Assembly: GCF_900112255.1 (NCBI RefSeq)
Contig: NZ_FOLE01000001.1
Location: forward strand, 372,001 to 436,000
Length of the DNA stretch: 64,000 bases
Origin: Flexibacter flexilis DSM 6793
GTDB taxonomy: Bacteria; Bacteroidota; Bacteroidia; Cytophagales; Flexibacteraceae
Direction of reading: 5' to 3'
Shown: positions 17,602 through 25,003 of the stretch, in pieces
Position numbering within the stretch: the stretch's first letter is position 1
Layout: every line of letters starts with the position of its first letter
The notes under the pieces: model-generated
What the model saw: the letters and a program-made list of their open reading frames with translations, nothing else
Database searches by the model: none
Told to the model about the DNA's origin: nothing
Translations under genes and position numbers: made by a program

Positions 17602-18378
17602 ATGGAATTAGTACGATACGAAGTAAAAAAACGCGTGGCTTACATCACGCTCAACCGCCCCGAAAAACGAAATGCACTTAATGGACAGATGGTTACGGCA
17701 CTCAAAAACGCCTTTGCGCAAGCCCAAACCGACGAGCAAGCCAAAGTAATTGTGTTGCGGGGGGAAGGCAAAATATTTTGTGCGGGGGCAGATTTGGAAT
17801 CGTTGCAACAACTTCAGTGCAATACTTTCGAGGAAAATATAGCAGATTCGCAGCATCTCAAATCGCTTTTTGAGCAAATTTATGCCTGTCCTAAAGTCGT
17901 GGTGGCCGCCCTCAATGGCCATGCGTTGGCGGGAGGTTGTGGCTTGGCGACGGTCTGCGATATTGTTTTTGCGGCGGAAGGCGTAAAAATGGGCTACACG
18001 GAAGTTAAAATCGGGTTTATTCCCGCCATCGTAATGGTATTTTTGTTGCGCAAAATCGGGGAAGGTCGCGCCAAAGAAATGTTGCTTTCGGGCGAACTAC
18101 TCAACGCACAACAGGCTTATAATTATGGACTTATCAATTTTGTAGTAAACGAAAATGAGCTAAACGAAGCCGTAGAAAACTACGTCCAAAAACTTTGTGT
18201 AGGCAACTCGGCGCAAGCCATGGCGCATACTAAACAAATGATAGCTGCCGTTCAGAATTTGGATTCTTTGGAAAAAGGCCTTGATTTTGCGGCTACCCAA
18301 AATGCACACGCTCGCGGCTCGGCAGATTGTCAGCGCGGCATTTCGGCATTTTTGAACAAAGAAAATTTGGTTTGGTAG
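17602..18378 (+). CDS. Enoyl-CoA hydratase/isomerase family protein
   Basis: 258 residues from the ATG at 17602, which gives the usual crotonase N-terminus (VRYEVKKRVAYITLNRPEKRNALN). The CoA-binding and oxyanion segments FCAGADLESL and NGHALAGGCGLATVCDIVFA are present. The first catalytic glutamate position (GGGCELA in rat hydratase) is Gly here. The second is retained in YTEVKIGFIPAIV. That pattern, together with EVKIGFIPA, resembles methylglutaconyl-CoA hydratase (leucine breakdown). General fatty-acid hydratase activity is less likely. Confidence 0.85.
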   Translation: MELVRYEVKKRVAYITLNRPEKRNALNGQMVTALKNAFAQAQTDEQAKVIVLRGEGKIFCAGADLESLQQLQCNTFEENIADSQHLKSLFEQIYACPKVVVAALNGHALAGGCGLATVCDIVFAAEGVKMGYTEVKIGFIPAIVMVFLLRKIGEGRAKEMLLSGELLNAQQAYNYGLINFVVNENELNEAVENYVQKLCVGNSAQAMAHTKQMIAAVQNLDSLEKGLDFAATQNAHARGSADCQRGISAFLNKENLVW

Positions 18379-18441
18379 TCTGATTTTGCCCAAAAACAAT
18401 AGCTTTGTATTCTCTCCTATTTTTATTCTAAAAAAAGAAAA

Positions 18442-19209
18442 ATGCGTGTATTTATCATCGAAGACGAAGCACCAGCCCAAAGACGTTTACAGAAAATGTT
18501 GTTGGAAATAAAACCCGACTGCCAAATAATTGGCGTGGCCGATAGCATAGAAACGGCGATCGAACTGTTTCGTAGTAATACGCAAGTCGATTTGGCGTTT
18601 ATGGACATTGAGTTGGCTGATGGGCAAAGTTTTGAGATTTTCAACCAAACACAAGTATCTGTACCTGTGGTGTTTACGACCGCTTACGACGCTTTCGCGC
18701 TACGTGCCTTTGCCGTCAATAGCATAGATTATTTGCTCAAACCCATTCGCCCCGAAGACCTGCAACGCGCCTTGCACAAATGGGAAGGTTTGCATCAAAG
18801 TAATTTAGCCATAACACCTGACATTCAGGCGATTGTGGAGGCGATGAAACCCCAAAACAAAACCTACAAATCACGTTTTTTGGTGCGCTTGGGCGAAAAA
18901 TATGTGTCGTTGGTTACCGAACAAATCGCCTATTTCACGACGGACGAAAAGTTGGTGATGGCCATCACGACCGACAACAAAAAATATCCGATAGATTTTT
19001 CGTTGGATGAGTTGGAAGACATGCTCGACCCCGCGCGTTTTTTTAGAATAAATAGGCAGTTTTTGGGACAAATATCTGCCATTCAGAGCATTCACAATTA
19101 TTTCAATGGCAAATTGAAGCTGATTTTGCAGCCGCCTACGCCACCCGACAAAGAAGTAGTAGTGAGCCGCGAACGCGCCACCATTTTCAAAAATTGGTTA
19201 GACCAATAA
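18442..19209 (+). CDS. LytTR family response regulator
   Basis: 255 residues. Receiver domain (1-120) with acidic pocket EDE, phosphoacceptor Asp in FMDIEL, Thr/Ser-type switch FTTAY and Lys in YLLKPI. LytTR DNA-binding domain (about 150-250) with FLVRLGEKYVSLVTEQIAYF and RFFRINRQFLG. In Bacteroidota these normally pair with a LytS/YehU-type histidine kinase. None is adjacent, so it is an orphan in this window. Targets unknown. Confidence 0.92.
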   Translation: MRVFIIEDEAPAQRRLQKMLLEIKPDCQIIGVADSIETAIELFRSNTQVDLAFMDIELADGQSFEIFNQTQVSVPVVFTTAYDAFALRAFAVNSIDYLLKPIRPEDLQRALHKWEGLHQSNLAITPDIQAIVEAMKPQNKTYKSRFLVRLGEKYVSLVTEQIAYFTTDEKLVMAITTDNKKYPIDFSLDELEDMLDPARFFRINRQFLGQISAIQSIHNYFNGKLKLILQPPTPPDKEVVVSRERATIFKNWLDQ

Positions 19210-19213
19210 GCAT

Positions 19214-19252
19214 GACAAAGGCCGCAGTCCAAAAGAAACTGCGGCTTTTGTT
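19214..19252 (+). terminator. Terminator of the LytTR regulator gene
   Basis: Stem AAGGCCGCAGT/ACTGCGGCTTT followed by TTTTG. Confidence 0.82.
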
Positions 19253-19283
19253 ATACTAATCTGAGAGCTATTAACATAAAATT

Positions 19284-20891
19284 TTACTGCTTTACTACTC
19301 GTCTGCTTACCATTTCGTCGGGCAATACAATTTCTAAAATGTAATTACCTGTGGGTAAGCCGCTTGGAGGCACTACTCTTGCTCTATGTTCGTGAGCCAG
19401 AATAGATTGTTGATAAATAGGGTGGCTTTGTGCGTCTAGGAGCAAAATCATTCCGTCTGCTTCGGTGTCGTGGTCTATAGTTACAAACAAATCTGTTTCA
19501 AAAATTACATTACTAACATTGATGTCGTTGGAGGCTGCCGCCACAAACTTAACAGGCGAGTAAGTAAATTCTCCATTGTCATCTACTTGTTTGAGTCGAT
19601 AATACAAATGCGTATGACCTGCGTTGTGGTCGGTGTAGCTGTATTCTGCGCCTGTACTGGCCGTGCCTTTGCCCGATATGTTAGCTATGGTTCTGAACTG
19701 CTGACCGTCTGTGCTTTTTTGCAATTCAAAACCCTTGCTATTAAGCTCTGTTTGGGTAATCCAATCCAAATCAATGGCTTGCGCATCAACCCTTGCCGCT
19801 TCAAAGTGAGCAAGCGTAACGGGCAATGTAGTAACCGAACTTCCTGCATAAATATTGAATAATAACAATTCTGTTTCTTCGGTAACCGAAGGCAATACTT
19901 GTATTTCTACTTTATCTATCATTTTATCATCAGCCGCATTTACACGCACCAACATACGTTCGGAGCCATTATATAGCGGTTCGACACTCATACTTCCATG
20001 CCCAATATATACAACTTCCGAACTGGTATCTGTATAAGTAAGCACTATTTGTAGCTGATTTTCTACTATATTTTTTGTATTGGCTTGGATAGTATTATTT
20101 TCTTTTAGTTCAAAATATAAGTCGTAACCCATTCCGTCGTAAGTGGCTTGCCAGTCATAAGCCGCATAAGCAAAAGTACCCGTAGCCAATGAGTCTGCCG
20201 CCAAGCGGAACTTAGCAAAGGATGTATTGGGGTCTGATCCTAACAAAATAGCTTCTGGATTTTGAACCGCACATTCTACGCAAGGAGCCTGCCCACCTAT
20301 GCCTACACGGTCGGTTACAACACTGGTTGTATAATTACGGTAAGTGGCAGCATGACTAATATCGTAAAGGCGAATATCTTGTCCCAAATATGCGTATAAC
20401 GAACCTCCTCTTACTTTGATGCGGCGCACATTGCTGTACGAGTTCATCAAGTGCAACGCAAATTTGCTTTCTCCTTCATTGAGTAGCTCGGCGGCAATCG
20501 TACTGTTACGGTCGTAGGTCTTTATTACTTTGCCTGTGGCATCTTGTAATTCCACCATCAAATATTTAAATATATCCTCTTCGATTTGGTCGGTAAGGAA
20601 TTTGCTATTCTCAAAGCTAAGGATTAAGGTTATTTCATTTCCGAAAGGAACATCTTTGGCAAAAGAATAAACCGCTTCGCCGTAGCCACCTATATAAGAA
20701 GGACTTACATTAAAAGTACAGACATTTATTGCTTTGCTGTCCCAAGCATAATTCGGAGTAACCATGCTGCAACCCACACAAGTAGGCACGCCAGAAACAC
20801 CATAACTTACAGTAGCATTGGGGCGTGTTTGCGACAAACCAACAAAAGATATTTGCAAACAAAAAAGGAGAGTGATTATTAGAGTTCTCAT
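19284..20891 (-). CDS. Secreted protein with T9SS type A sorting domain
   Basis: 535 residues with signal peptide MRTLIITLLFCLQISFVGLSQ. The passenger appears to have two related modules, each starting with a Cys-x-x-Cys box (GVPTCVGCSMVTPNYAW near 35 and QAPCVECAVQNPEAI near 200), which may be disulfides. Then LPVTLAHFEAARVDAQAIDLDWITQTELNSKGFELQKS precedes a C-terminal sorting domain ending MVSRRVVKQ. The product is probably exported and anchored by the type IX system. It is related only distantly to the other two T9SS cargo proteins in the window. The leader is about 240 nt long. Confidence 0.85.
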   Translation of the reverse strand: MRTLIITLLFCLQISFVGLSQTRPNATVSYGVSGVPTCVGCSMVTPNYAWDSKAINVCTFNVSPSYIGGYGEAVYSFAKDVPFGNEITLILSFENSKFLTDQIEEDIFKYLMVELQDATGKVIKTYDRNSTIAAELLNEGESKFALHLMNSYSNVRRIKVRGGSLYAYLGQDIRLYDISHAATYRNYTTSVVTDRVGIGGQAPCVECAVQNPEAILLGSDPNTSFAKFRLAADSLATGTFAYAAYDWQATYDGMGYDLYFELKENNTIQANTKNIVENQLQIVLTYTDTSSEVVYIGHGSMSVEPLYNGSERMLVRVNAADDKMIDKVEIQVLPSVTEETELLLFNIYAGSSVTTLPVTLAHFEAARVDAQAIDLDWITQTELNSKGFELQKSTDGQQFRTIANISGKGTASTGAEYSYTDHNAGHTHLYYRLKQVDDNGEFTYSPVKFVAAASNDINVSNVIFETDLFVTIDHDTEADGMILLLDAQSHPIYQQSILAHEHRARVVPPSGLPTGNYILEIVLPDEMVSRRVVKQ

Positions 20892-21140
20892 GATAGTATA
20901 TTTGTGTTTGAATGTTTGATATGACGATATATTTGAAACATCGATAGTAGTTAAGTTGCAAAAACCTTGCTAAGAAAATGGGGACATTGACATTTTGAGG
21001 AATAACAGCAAGATAACAGCCCCTTGGCGGGTTGGCCTGAGGGGAAAGGAAATGAGTAAAACTCAATATTTATCTAAAAGTGTTCGGTGTTATAACTGTC
21101 ATTTGTAGGGGCAGATGTAACACGGTATTGCAACGGGGCG
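20892..21140 (-). other. Long 5' leader of the T9SS gene
   Basis: About 245 nt lie between the predicted start site near 21135 and the start codon at 20891. The minus-strand leader can form a GC-rich stem between a CCCCT run and an AGGGG run (about 21021-21045). A 118-residue open frame on minus runs from 21066 into the T9SS gene in another frame, but it looks non-coding. No known riboswitch was recognised. Confidence 0.4.
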
Positions 21141-21169
21141 CAAATGTACAACTCTTTTTAAAAGACAAA
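21141..21169 (-). promoter_or_regulatory. Bacteroidota promoter for the T9SS gene
   Basis: On minus, TTTG (21169-21166), 17 bases, then TACATTTG (21148-21141). Good consensus and spacing. Confidence 0.6.
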
Positions 21170-21202
21170 AGGATTGTTATCACAATAACAACCCTTTTAT
21201 TC
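21165..21202 (-). terminator. Terminator of the rhodanese-thioredoxin gene
   Basis: Inverted repeat AAAAGG-TTGTTAT/ATAACAA-CCTTTT with a 4-base loop and T-rich sequence beyond. It overlaps the -33 element of the next promoter. Confidence 0.6.
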
Positions 21203-21298
21203 TAAAATTCACTATATTTTATTATTGTTATGCGCAAATCTTTACTCAGAAGAAACTACGTGTAACAAAATGCCAATTTTTTCAGCATCAAAAAAAAC

Positions 21299-22009
21299 TT
21301 ATTTGCCGCTGGCTATCGCTTTCTCGATGGTAGCTTTTTCCACAAATCCGATATTTTTCCAGATTATGGAATTGTTTTGGTAAAGTAATAGCGTCGGCAA
21401 CGCCTCAATACCCAAACTTTTGGCCAAATCGGCGTTTTGGTCGGCATCTATTTTCCAAAGTTCTACCTTATCAGCTTTTTCTTTGCTGATTTCTTCTAAG
21501 AATGGAGCCATTTTTTTGCACGGACCACACCATACAGCATTGAAATCCACTAACACCATTTTAGACGAGTTTTTGATTTTGTGATTGAATTGCTCCAACG
21601 TAATCCCCGACGGTGCGGCAGCTTTGCCCGATACTACGTTTTTGTTAGCAGCACGCCACGCCATCATACCGCCCTGCATGTCATATACTTCTTTGTAGCC
21701 CATCTCGCGTAACTTGCTGGCTGCGCGTGCACTGCGTCCACCAGACAAGCAATATACAAATACGGGTTCATTGGTTTTTACCTGCGCTTTTACTTGCTTT
21801 TCAAAATCATCGCCGTTCCAATCTATATTCGTGGCATTGGCCAAATGCCCGCCCGTAAACTCTTCCGTAGAACGAACGTCAAGCACTTGTGCTTTGCCTG
21901 CTGCTTTTATTTTTTTGTCAAAATCGTCTGCCGAAACCGCTTGCCCATTGCTGGCACTTTGACACGCCCACATAAAACCCAACATCAACAACAAATACTT
22001 TAATTTCAT
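21299..22009 (-). CDS. Rhodanese-thioredoxin fusion lipoprotein
   Basis: 236 residues. Lipobox MWAC (Cys16) predicts a lipid-anchored envelope protein. Residues 25-125 form a rhodanese domain (LDVRSTEEFTGGHLANATNI) with active-site Cys87 in YCLSGGRSA. Residues 135-235 form a thioredoxin domain with WCGPC (160-164) and cis-Pro in ALPTLLLY. The fusion suggests coupled handling of sulfane sulfur or disulfides outside the cytoplasm, with the thioredoxin half reducing persulfide or disulfide made on the rhodanese half. That coupling is inference. The gene is monocistronic. Confidence 0.87.
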   Translation of the reverse strand: MKLKYLLLMLGFMWACQSASNGQAVSADDFDKKIKAAGKAQVLDVRSTEEFTGGHLANATNIDWNGDDFEKQVKAQVKTNEPVFVYCLSGGRSARAASKLREMGYKEVYDMQGGMMAWRAANKNVVSGKAAAPSGITLEQFNHKIKNSSKMVLVDFNAVWCGPCKKMAPFLEEISKEKADKVELWKIDADQNADLAKSLGIEALPTLLLYQNNSIIWKNIGFVEKATIEKAIASGK

Positions 22010-22043
22010 ACAATTAGTTTTTAGTTTTAGTTAATACAAAAAA

Positions 22044-22078
22044 TTAGGATAGCATTTGCCTCCACGCTATCCTAACAC
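22044..22078 (-). terminator. Terminator of the pyrE-barrel unit
   Basis: Perfect stem TTAGGATAGC/GCTATCCTAA, followed on minus by TTTTTT. Confidence 0.85.
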
Positions 22079-22132
22079 ATTCAAAATAAAATATGTTGCA
22101 AAAATACTATCTAAGGCAATGTTTTTTTGCAA

Positions 22133-22798
22133 TTAATTTGGATTTAGCAAATAACGCACTGAAAATGAGAGCGTATTATTGAAAGCATTAGAACGAATAT
22201 TGGCGTTTGGATTGCTAGGAAAAATGTACAACCAATTTTTATTCATGTTTTTGAGGGAATAACTGTGGCGAATATGCAACCCCCAGCGGCTCGCGATGCG
22301 GTATTCCAAACCCAACTGCCCACACAAATCCAATTTATGGAAACTGTCTTGCACATCCACAAACCCTAAATTCGTGCCGTTGTCCACGCTGGCCGAAAGC
22401 AAGTAGTTAAACGAAAGGCCGCCTTGCAAATGCAATTCGGGGGCATCCGAAATCTGGTAATTAACCAATACAGGCAGTTCTAAATAACTGGTTCTGAATA
22501 TGATATATGGATAACCTTTATCCAACTCATCATTAGAGGATTTGCTACCTTTTTGCGAAAAAAGTAATTGTGGTTCTACGGAAAACTTGTCGTTGAACGG
22601 AAAAGCCGCCGCCACCCCCAATTGCGCACCAGGTTTATTAAATCCGCTCAAACCGTCGCCGTCTATCTGCGAGGCGTTGAGCCCCACAATTACTTTTCCT
22701 TCAAAATGTTGTGCTTGCGCAGCTACCACAGCCATTAGCAAACTGGCAGCAGCCAAAACAAGTACACGACTAATTTTATATAAGTAACTATTTATCAT
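22133..22798 (-). CDS. Outer membrane beta-barrel protein (PorT-like fold)
   Basis: 221 residues from the ATG at 22798. A longer frame from 22858 would overlap pyrE and delay the signal peptide (VLVLAAASLLMAVVAAQA). The strand pattern GLNASQIDGDGLSGFNKPGAQLGVAAAF, then FSVEPQLLFSQKGSK, is typical of the outer-membrane-beta-barrel family PF13568 of Bacteroidota. It lies 26 bp after pyrE and shares its terminator, so it is probably cotranscribed although functionally unrelated. Confidence 0.82.
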   Translation of the reverse strand: MINSYLYKISRVLVLAAASLLMAVVAAQAQHFEGKVIVGLNASQIDGDGLSGFNKPGAQLGVAAAFPFNDKFSVEPQLLFSQKGSKSSNDELDKGYPYIIFRTSYLELPVLVNYQISDAPELHLQGGLSFNYLLSASVDNGTNLGFVDVQDSFHKLDLCGQLGLEYRIASRWGLHIRHSYSLKNMNKNWLYIFPSNPNANIRSNAFNNTLSFSVRYLLNPN

Positions 22799-22824
22799 GA
22801 AGATACGTGTATTTTTCTGTAAAA

Positions 22825-23460
22825 CTACTTGCCCCATTCCGCTGGGTTTTCGCGCCACGCCTTGAGCGTTTGCAACGAATCAGGCGCGATATAGGCTTCA
22901 TCGGAGGCTACTTTTATCAAAGCCTCATAATCCGACAAGCAATACAACGGCAATTTAGCTGCTGCAAAATTGTCTTTGGCCGCCTGCAACTGATACGTGA
23001 ATACGGCCACCATGCCCAACACTTGCGCACCCGCTTCGGCTTGTAAGGCCTGCGCGGCCTTCAGTGAGCTGCCACCCGTCGAAACCAAATCTTCAATCAC
23101 GACAACTTTTTGCCCTGCTTCTACTTTGCCTTCAATCATATTTTTCATGCCATGTTCTTTGGCCGAACTGCGCACATACACAAACGGCAAACCCAAACGG
23201 TCGGCAATGAGTGCGCCCTGCGGGATACCTGCCGTTGCTACGCCCGCGATTACTTCCACATCTGGGAACTGCTTGCATACGACATCTACCAGCGCATCAC
23301 AAATTTGGCTACGCAATGCAGGAAACGAAAGCGTAAGACGATTGTCGCAATAAATCGGTGAAAGCCAGCCCGAACTCCATCGGAAAGGTTGAGAAGGACT
23401 AAGTTTGACGGCTTGCACGCGCAAAAGCTCGGAGGCAATTTCTTCGGCTACTGATTTCAT
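22825..23460 (-). CDS. pyrE: Orotate phosphoribosyltransferase
   Basis: 211 residues. It converts orotate and PRPP to orotidine monophosphate in pyrimidine synthesis. The PRPP-binding signature is VVVIEDLVSTGGSS (119-132). The flexible-loop lysines lie in YVRSSAKEHGMKN, and FRWSSGWLSPIYCDNR is the orotate-side segment. Length is normal. A TATCTTCG on minus at 23493-23500, one base off the -7 consensus, may be its promoter, divergent from hemG. The barrel gene follows. Confidence 0.95.
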   Translation of the reverse strand: MKSVAEEIASELLRVQAVKLSPSQPFRWSSGWLSPIYCDNRLTLSFPALRSQICDALVDVVCKQFPDVEVIAGVATAGIPQGALIADRLGLPFVYVRSSAKEHGMKNMIEGKVEAGQKVVVIEDLVSTGGSSLKAAQALQAEAGAQVLGMVAVFTYQLQAAKDNFAAAKLPLYCLSDYEALIKVASDEAYIAPDSLQTLKAWRENPAEWGK

Positions 23461-23556
23461 GGTGAAATGTGATTAAGAGTTAAATTATGCTGCGAAGATA
23501 AAACAAATCGCTCCAAAACATGACTTTTATCCAATCTTAAACCCAAAAACTTGGCC

Positions 23557-23564
23557 TATATTTG
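23557..23564 (+). promoter_or_regulatory. -7 box of hemG
   Basis: TATATTTG, 26 bases before the ATG at 23590. Its position rules out an upstream ATG at 23551. No good -33 element is seen. Confidence 0.5.
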
Positions 23565-23589
23565 CCCCGTATCCCAAACTTTTTTGAAT

Positions 23590-24906
23590 ATGACAATCAT
23601 TATTGGTGCAGGTATTTCGGGGCTTTCGCTAGCCTATTACTTGCAAAAAGCAGGCAAACCCTATTTGTTGTTTGAGGCCGCCAACCGCGCAGGCGGCTAT
23701 ATCAAAAGCGTAAGAGAAGAAGGTTTTTTGCTGGATACAGGCCCCAATTCCATTTTGTGCGATGCGGCCACCGAACAATTATTCAAGGATTTAGATATTG
23801 AAAATCAGGCTATTGAAGCCAACGACGTAAGCAAAGACCGTTTTATTTTCAAAAATGGCGATTATAGAGCGTTGCCATCTTCACCAAAAACATTGCTTAC
23901 CAGTTCTTTTTTTAGTTGGAAAACAAAATTCAAAATATTAGGCGAGTTCGGCAACAAAACCAAAGCCGCCCCCAACGAAACTTTGGCCGAATTTGTGGCG
24001 CGTCGCTTCGGAGACGAGGCCGTAGATTATGCCTTACAACCTTTTGTCAATGGCGTGTACGCTGGCGATTGCCGCCAACTGCTCACAGACAAAACATTTC
24101 CCATTTTGTTGGAATATGAAGAAAAATACGGCTCTGTGCTCAAAGGTTTTGCGAAAAATGCAGGCGCAGGCCGCCGCAAATCCATGAACTTCCGCAACGG
24201 AATGCAAACACTTACCGACGCGCTTTTTGCCCAACTCGATTATGTGCATTTGGAACACAGCGTGCAATCTATTGAGCATCTCAAAGACGGGCGTTGGCAC
24301 ATAAGTATCAGTACACCAGACGGAAGCACGCGCCAAGAATACACCGACAATCTCGTTATCACGACACCCGCACCCGTAGCTGCAACGCTTTTGGCTAATG
24401 CATTTCCACAATTGGCGCAAGCACTTTTGGCCATCGATTACCCGCCAATGGCCATGATTCATACGGCTTACCCCAAAGATGCAGTAGGCTTTTCGCTCAA
24501 TGGTTTTGGAGGTTTGCATCCGCCCAAAGAAGGTTTGTTTACGGCGGGCAGCATCTGGACAAGTTCGGTGTTTGAAGGCCGCAGCCCCGCCGACAAAGTT
24601 TTGTTTACCTCGTTTGTAGGCGGCGTGTTGGCCAGAGAACAAACTTTTTTGTCGGACAAAGAGATTTTGGAAAAAGTAGATGCCGAGCTGCGCAAGCTGT
24701 ACAGAATTAGTGCACAAAAACCAGCTTATCAGCGCATTACGCGTTGGCAAAAAGCCATTCCGCAATACGACAAAAATCTGAATGCGGTGTACGAATACGC
24801 GACCGAAGCCGAAAAAAATCATTTGTATTTGGCCGCCAACTGGTACAAAGGCGTTGCGCTGGCCGATTGTATCCGAAAAGGCCGCGAGTTGGCCGCGAGT
24901 TTCTAA
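23590..24906 (+). CDS. hemG: Protoporphyrinogen oxidase (HemY type)
   Basis: 438 residues from the ATG at 23590, giving MTIIIGAGISGLSLAYYLQ with the FAD-binding GxGxxG at the very N-terminus. It oxidises protoporphyrinogen IX to protoporphyrin IX in haem synthesis, in the cytoplasm or on the inner membrane. Other marks are the flavin-contacting LDTGPNSI, the substrate-side FVNGVYAGD and a C-terminal WYKGVALADCIRKGRELA. The ATG at 23551 is rejected because it lies before the predicted transcription start. No other haem gene adjoins it. Confidence 0.9.
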   Translation: MTIIIGAGISGLSLAYYLQKAGKPYLLFEAANRAGGYIKSVREEGFLLDTGPNSILCDAATEQLFKDLDIENQAIEANDVSKDRFIFKNGDYRALPSSPKTLLTSSFFSWKTKFKILGEFGNKTKAAPNETLAEFVARRFGDEAVDYALQPFVNGVYAGDCRQLLTDKTFPILLEYEEKYGSVLKGFAKNAGAGRRKSMNFRNGMQTLTDALFAQLDYVHLEHSVQSIEHLKDGRWHISISTPDGSTRQEYTDNLVITTPAPVAATLLANAFPQLAQALLAIDYPPMAMIHTAYPKDAVGFSLNGFGGLHPPKEGLFTAGSIWTSSVFEGRSPADKVLFTSFVGGVLAREQTFLSDKEILEKVDAELRKLYRISAQKPAYQRITRWQKAIPQYDKNLNAVYEYATEAEKNHLYLAANWYKGVALADCIRKGRELAASF

Positions 24907-24928
24907 ACCTTATAGGTTTTAACTCCAG

Positions 24929-24976
24929 CAAAAAAAACTCCGCAACACTTCATCAGAAAGTTGCGGAGTTTTTTGT
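24929..24976. terminator. Bidirectional terminator between hemG and the DUF349 gene
   Basis: Stem AAAACTCCGCAAC/GTTGCGGAGTTTT flanked by A and T runs. Nearly the same stem as the terminator at 8660-8699. Confidence 0.88.
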
Positions 24977-25003
24977 TTTATCGAAAAAAGGTTATTTCAA
25001 CGA

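Noticed and set aside
20710-21066. 118-residue open frame on minus overlapping the T9SS gene and its leader
   Set aside because: It runs out of frame through the T9SS N-terminus, and its composition is that of a shadow frame.
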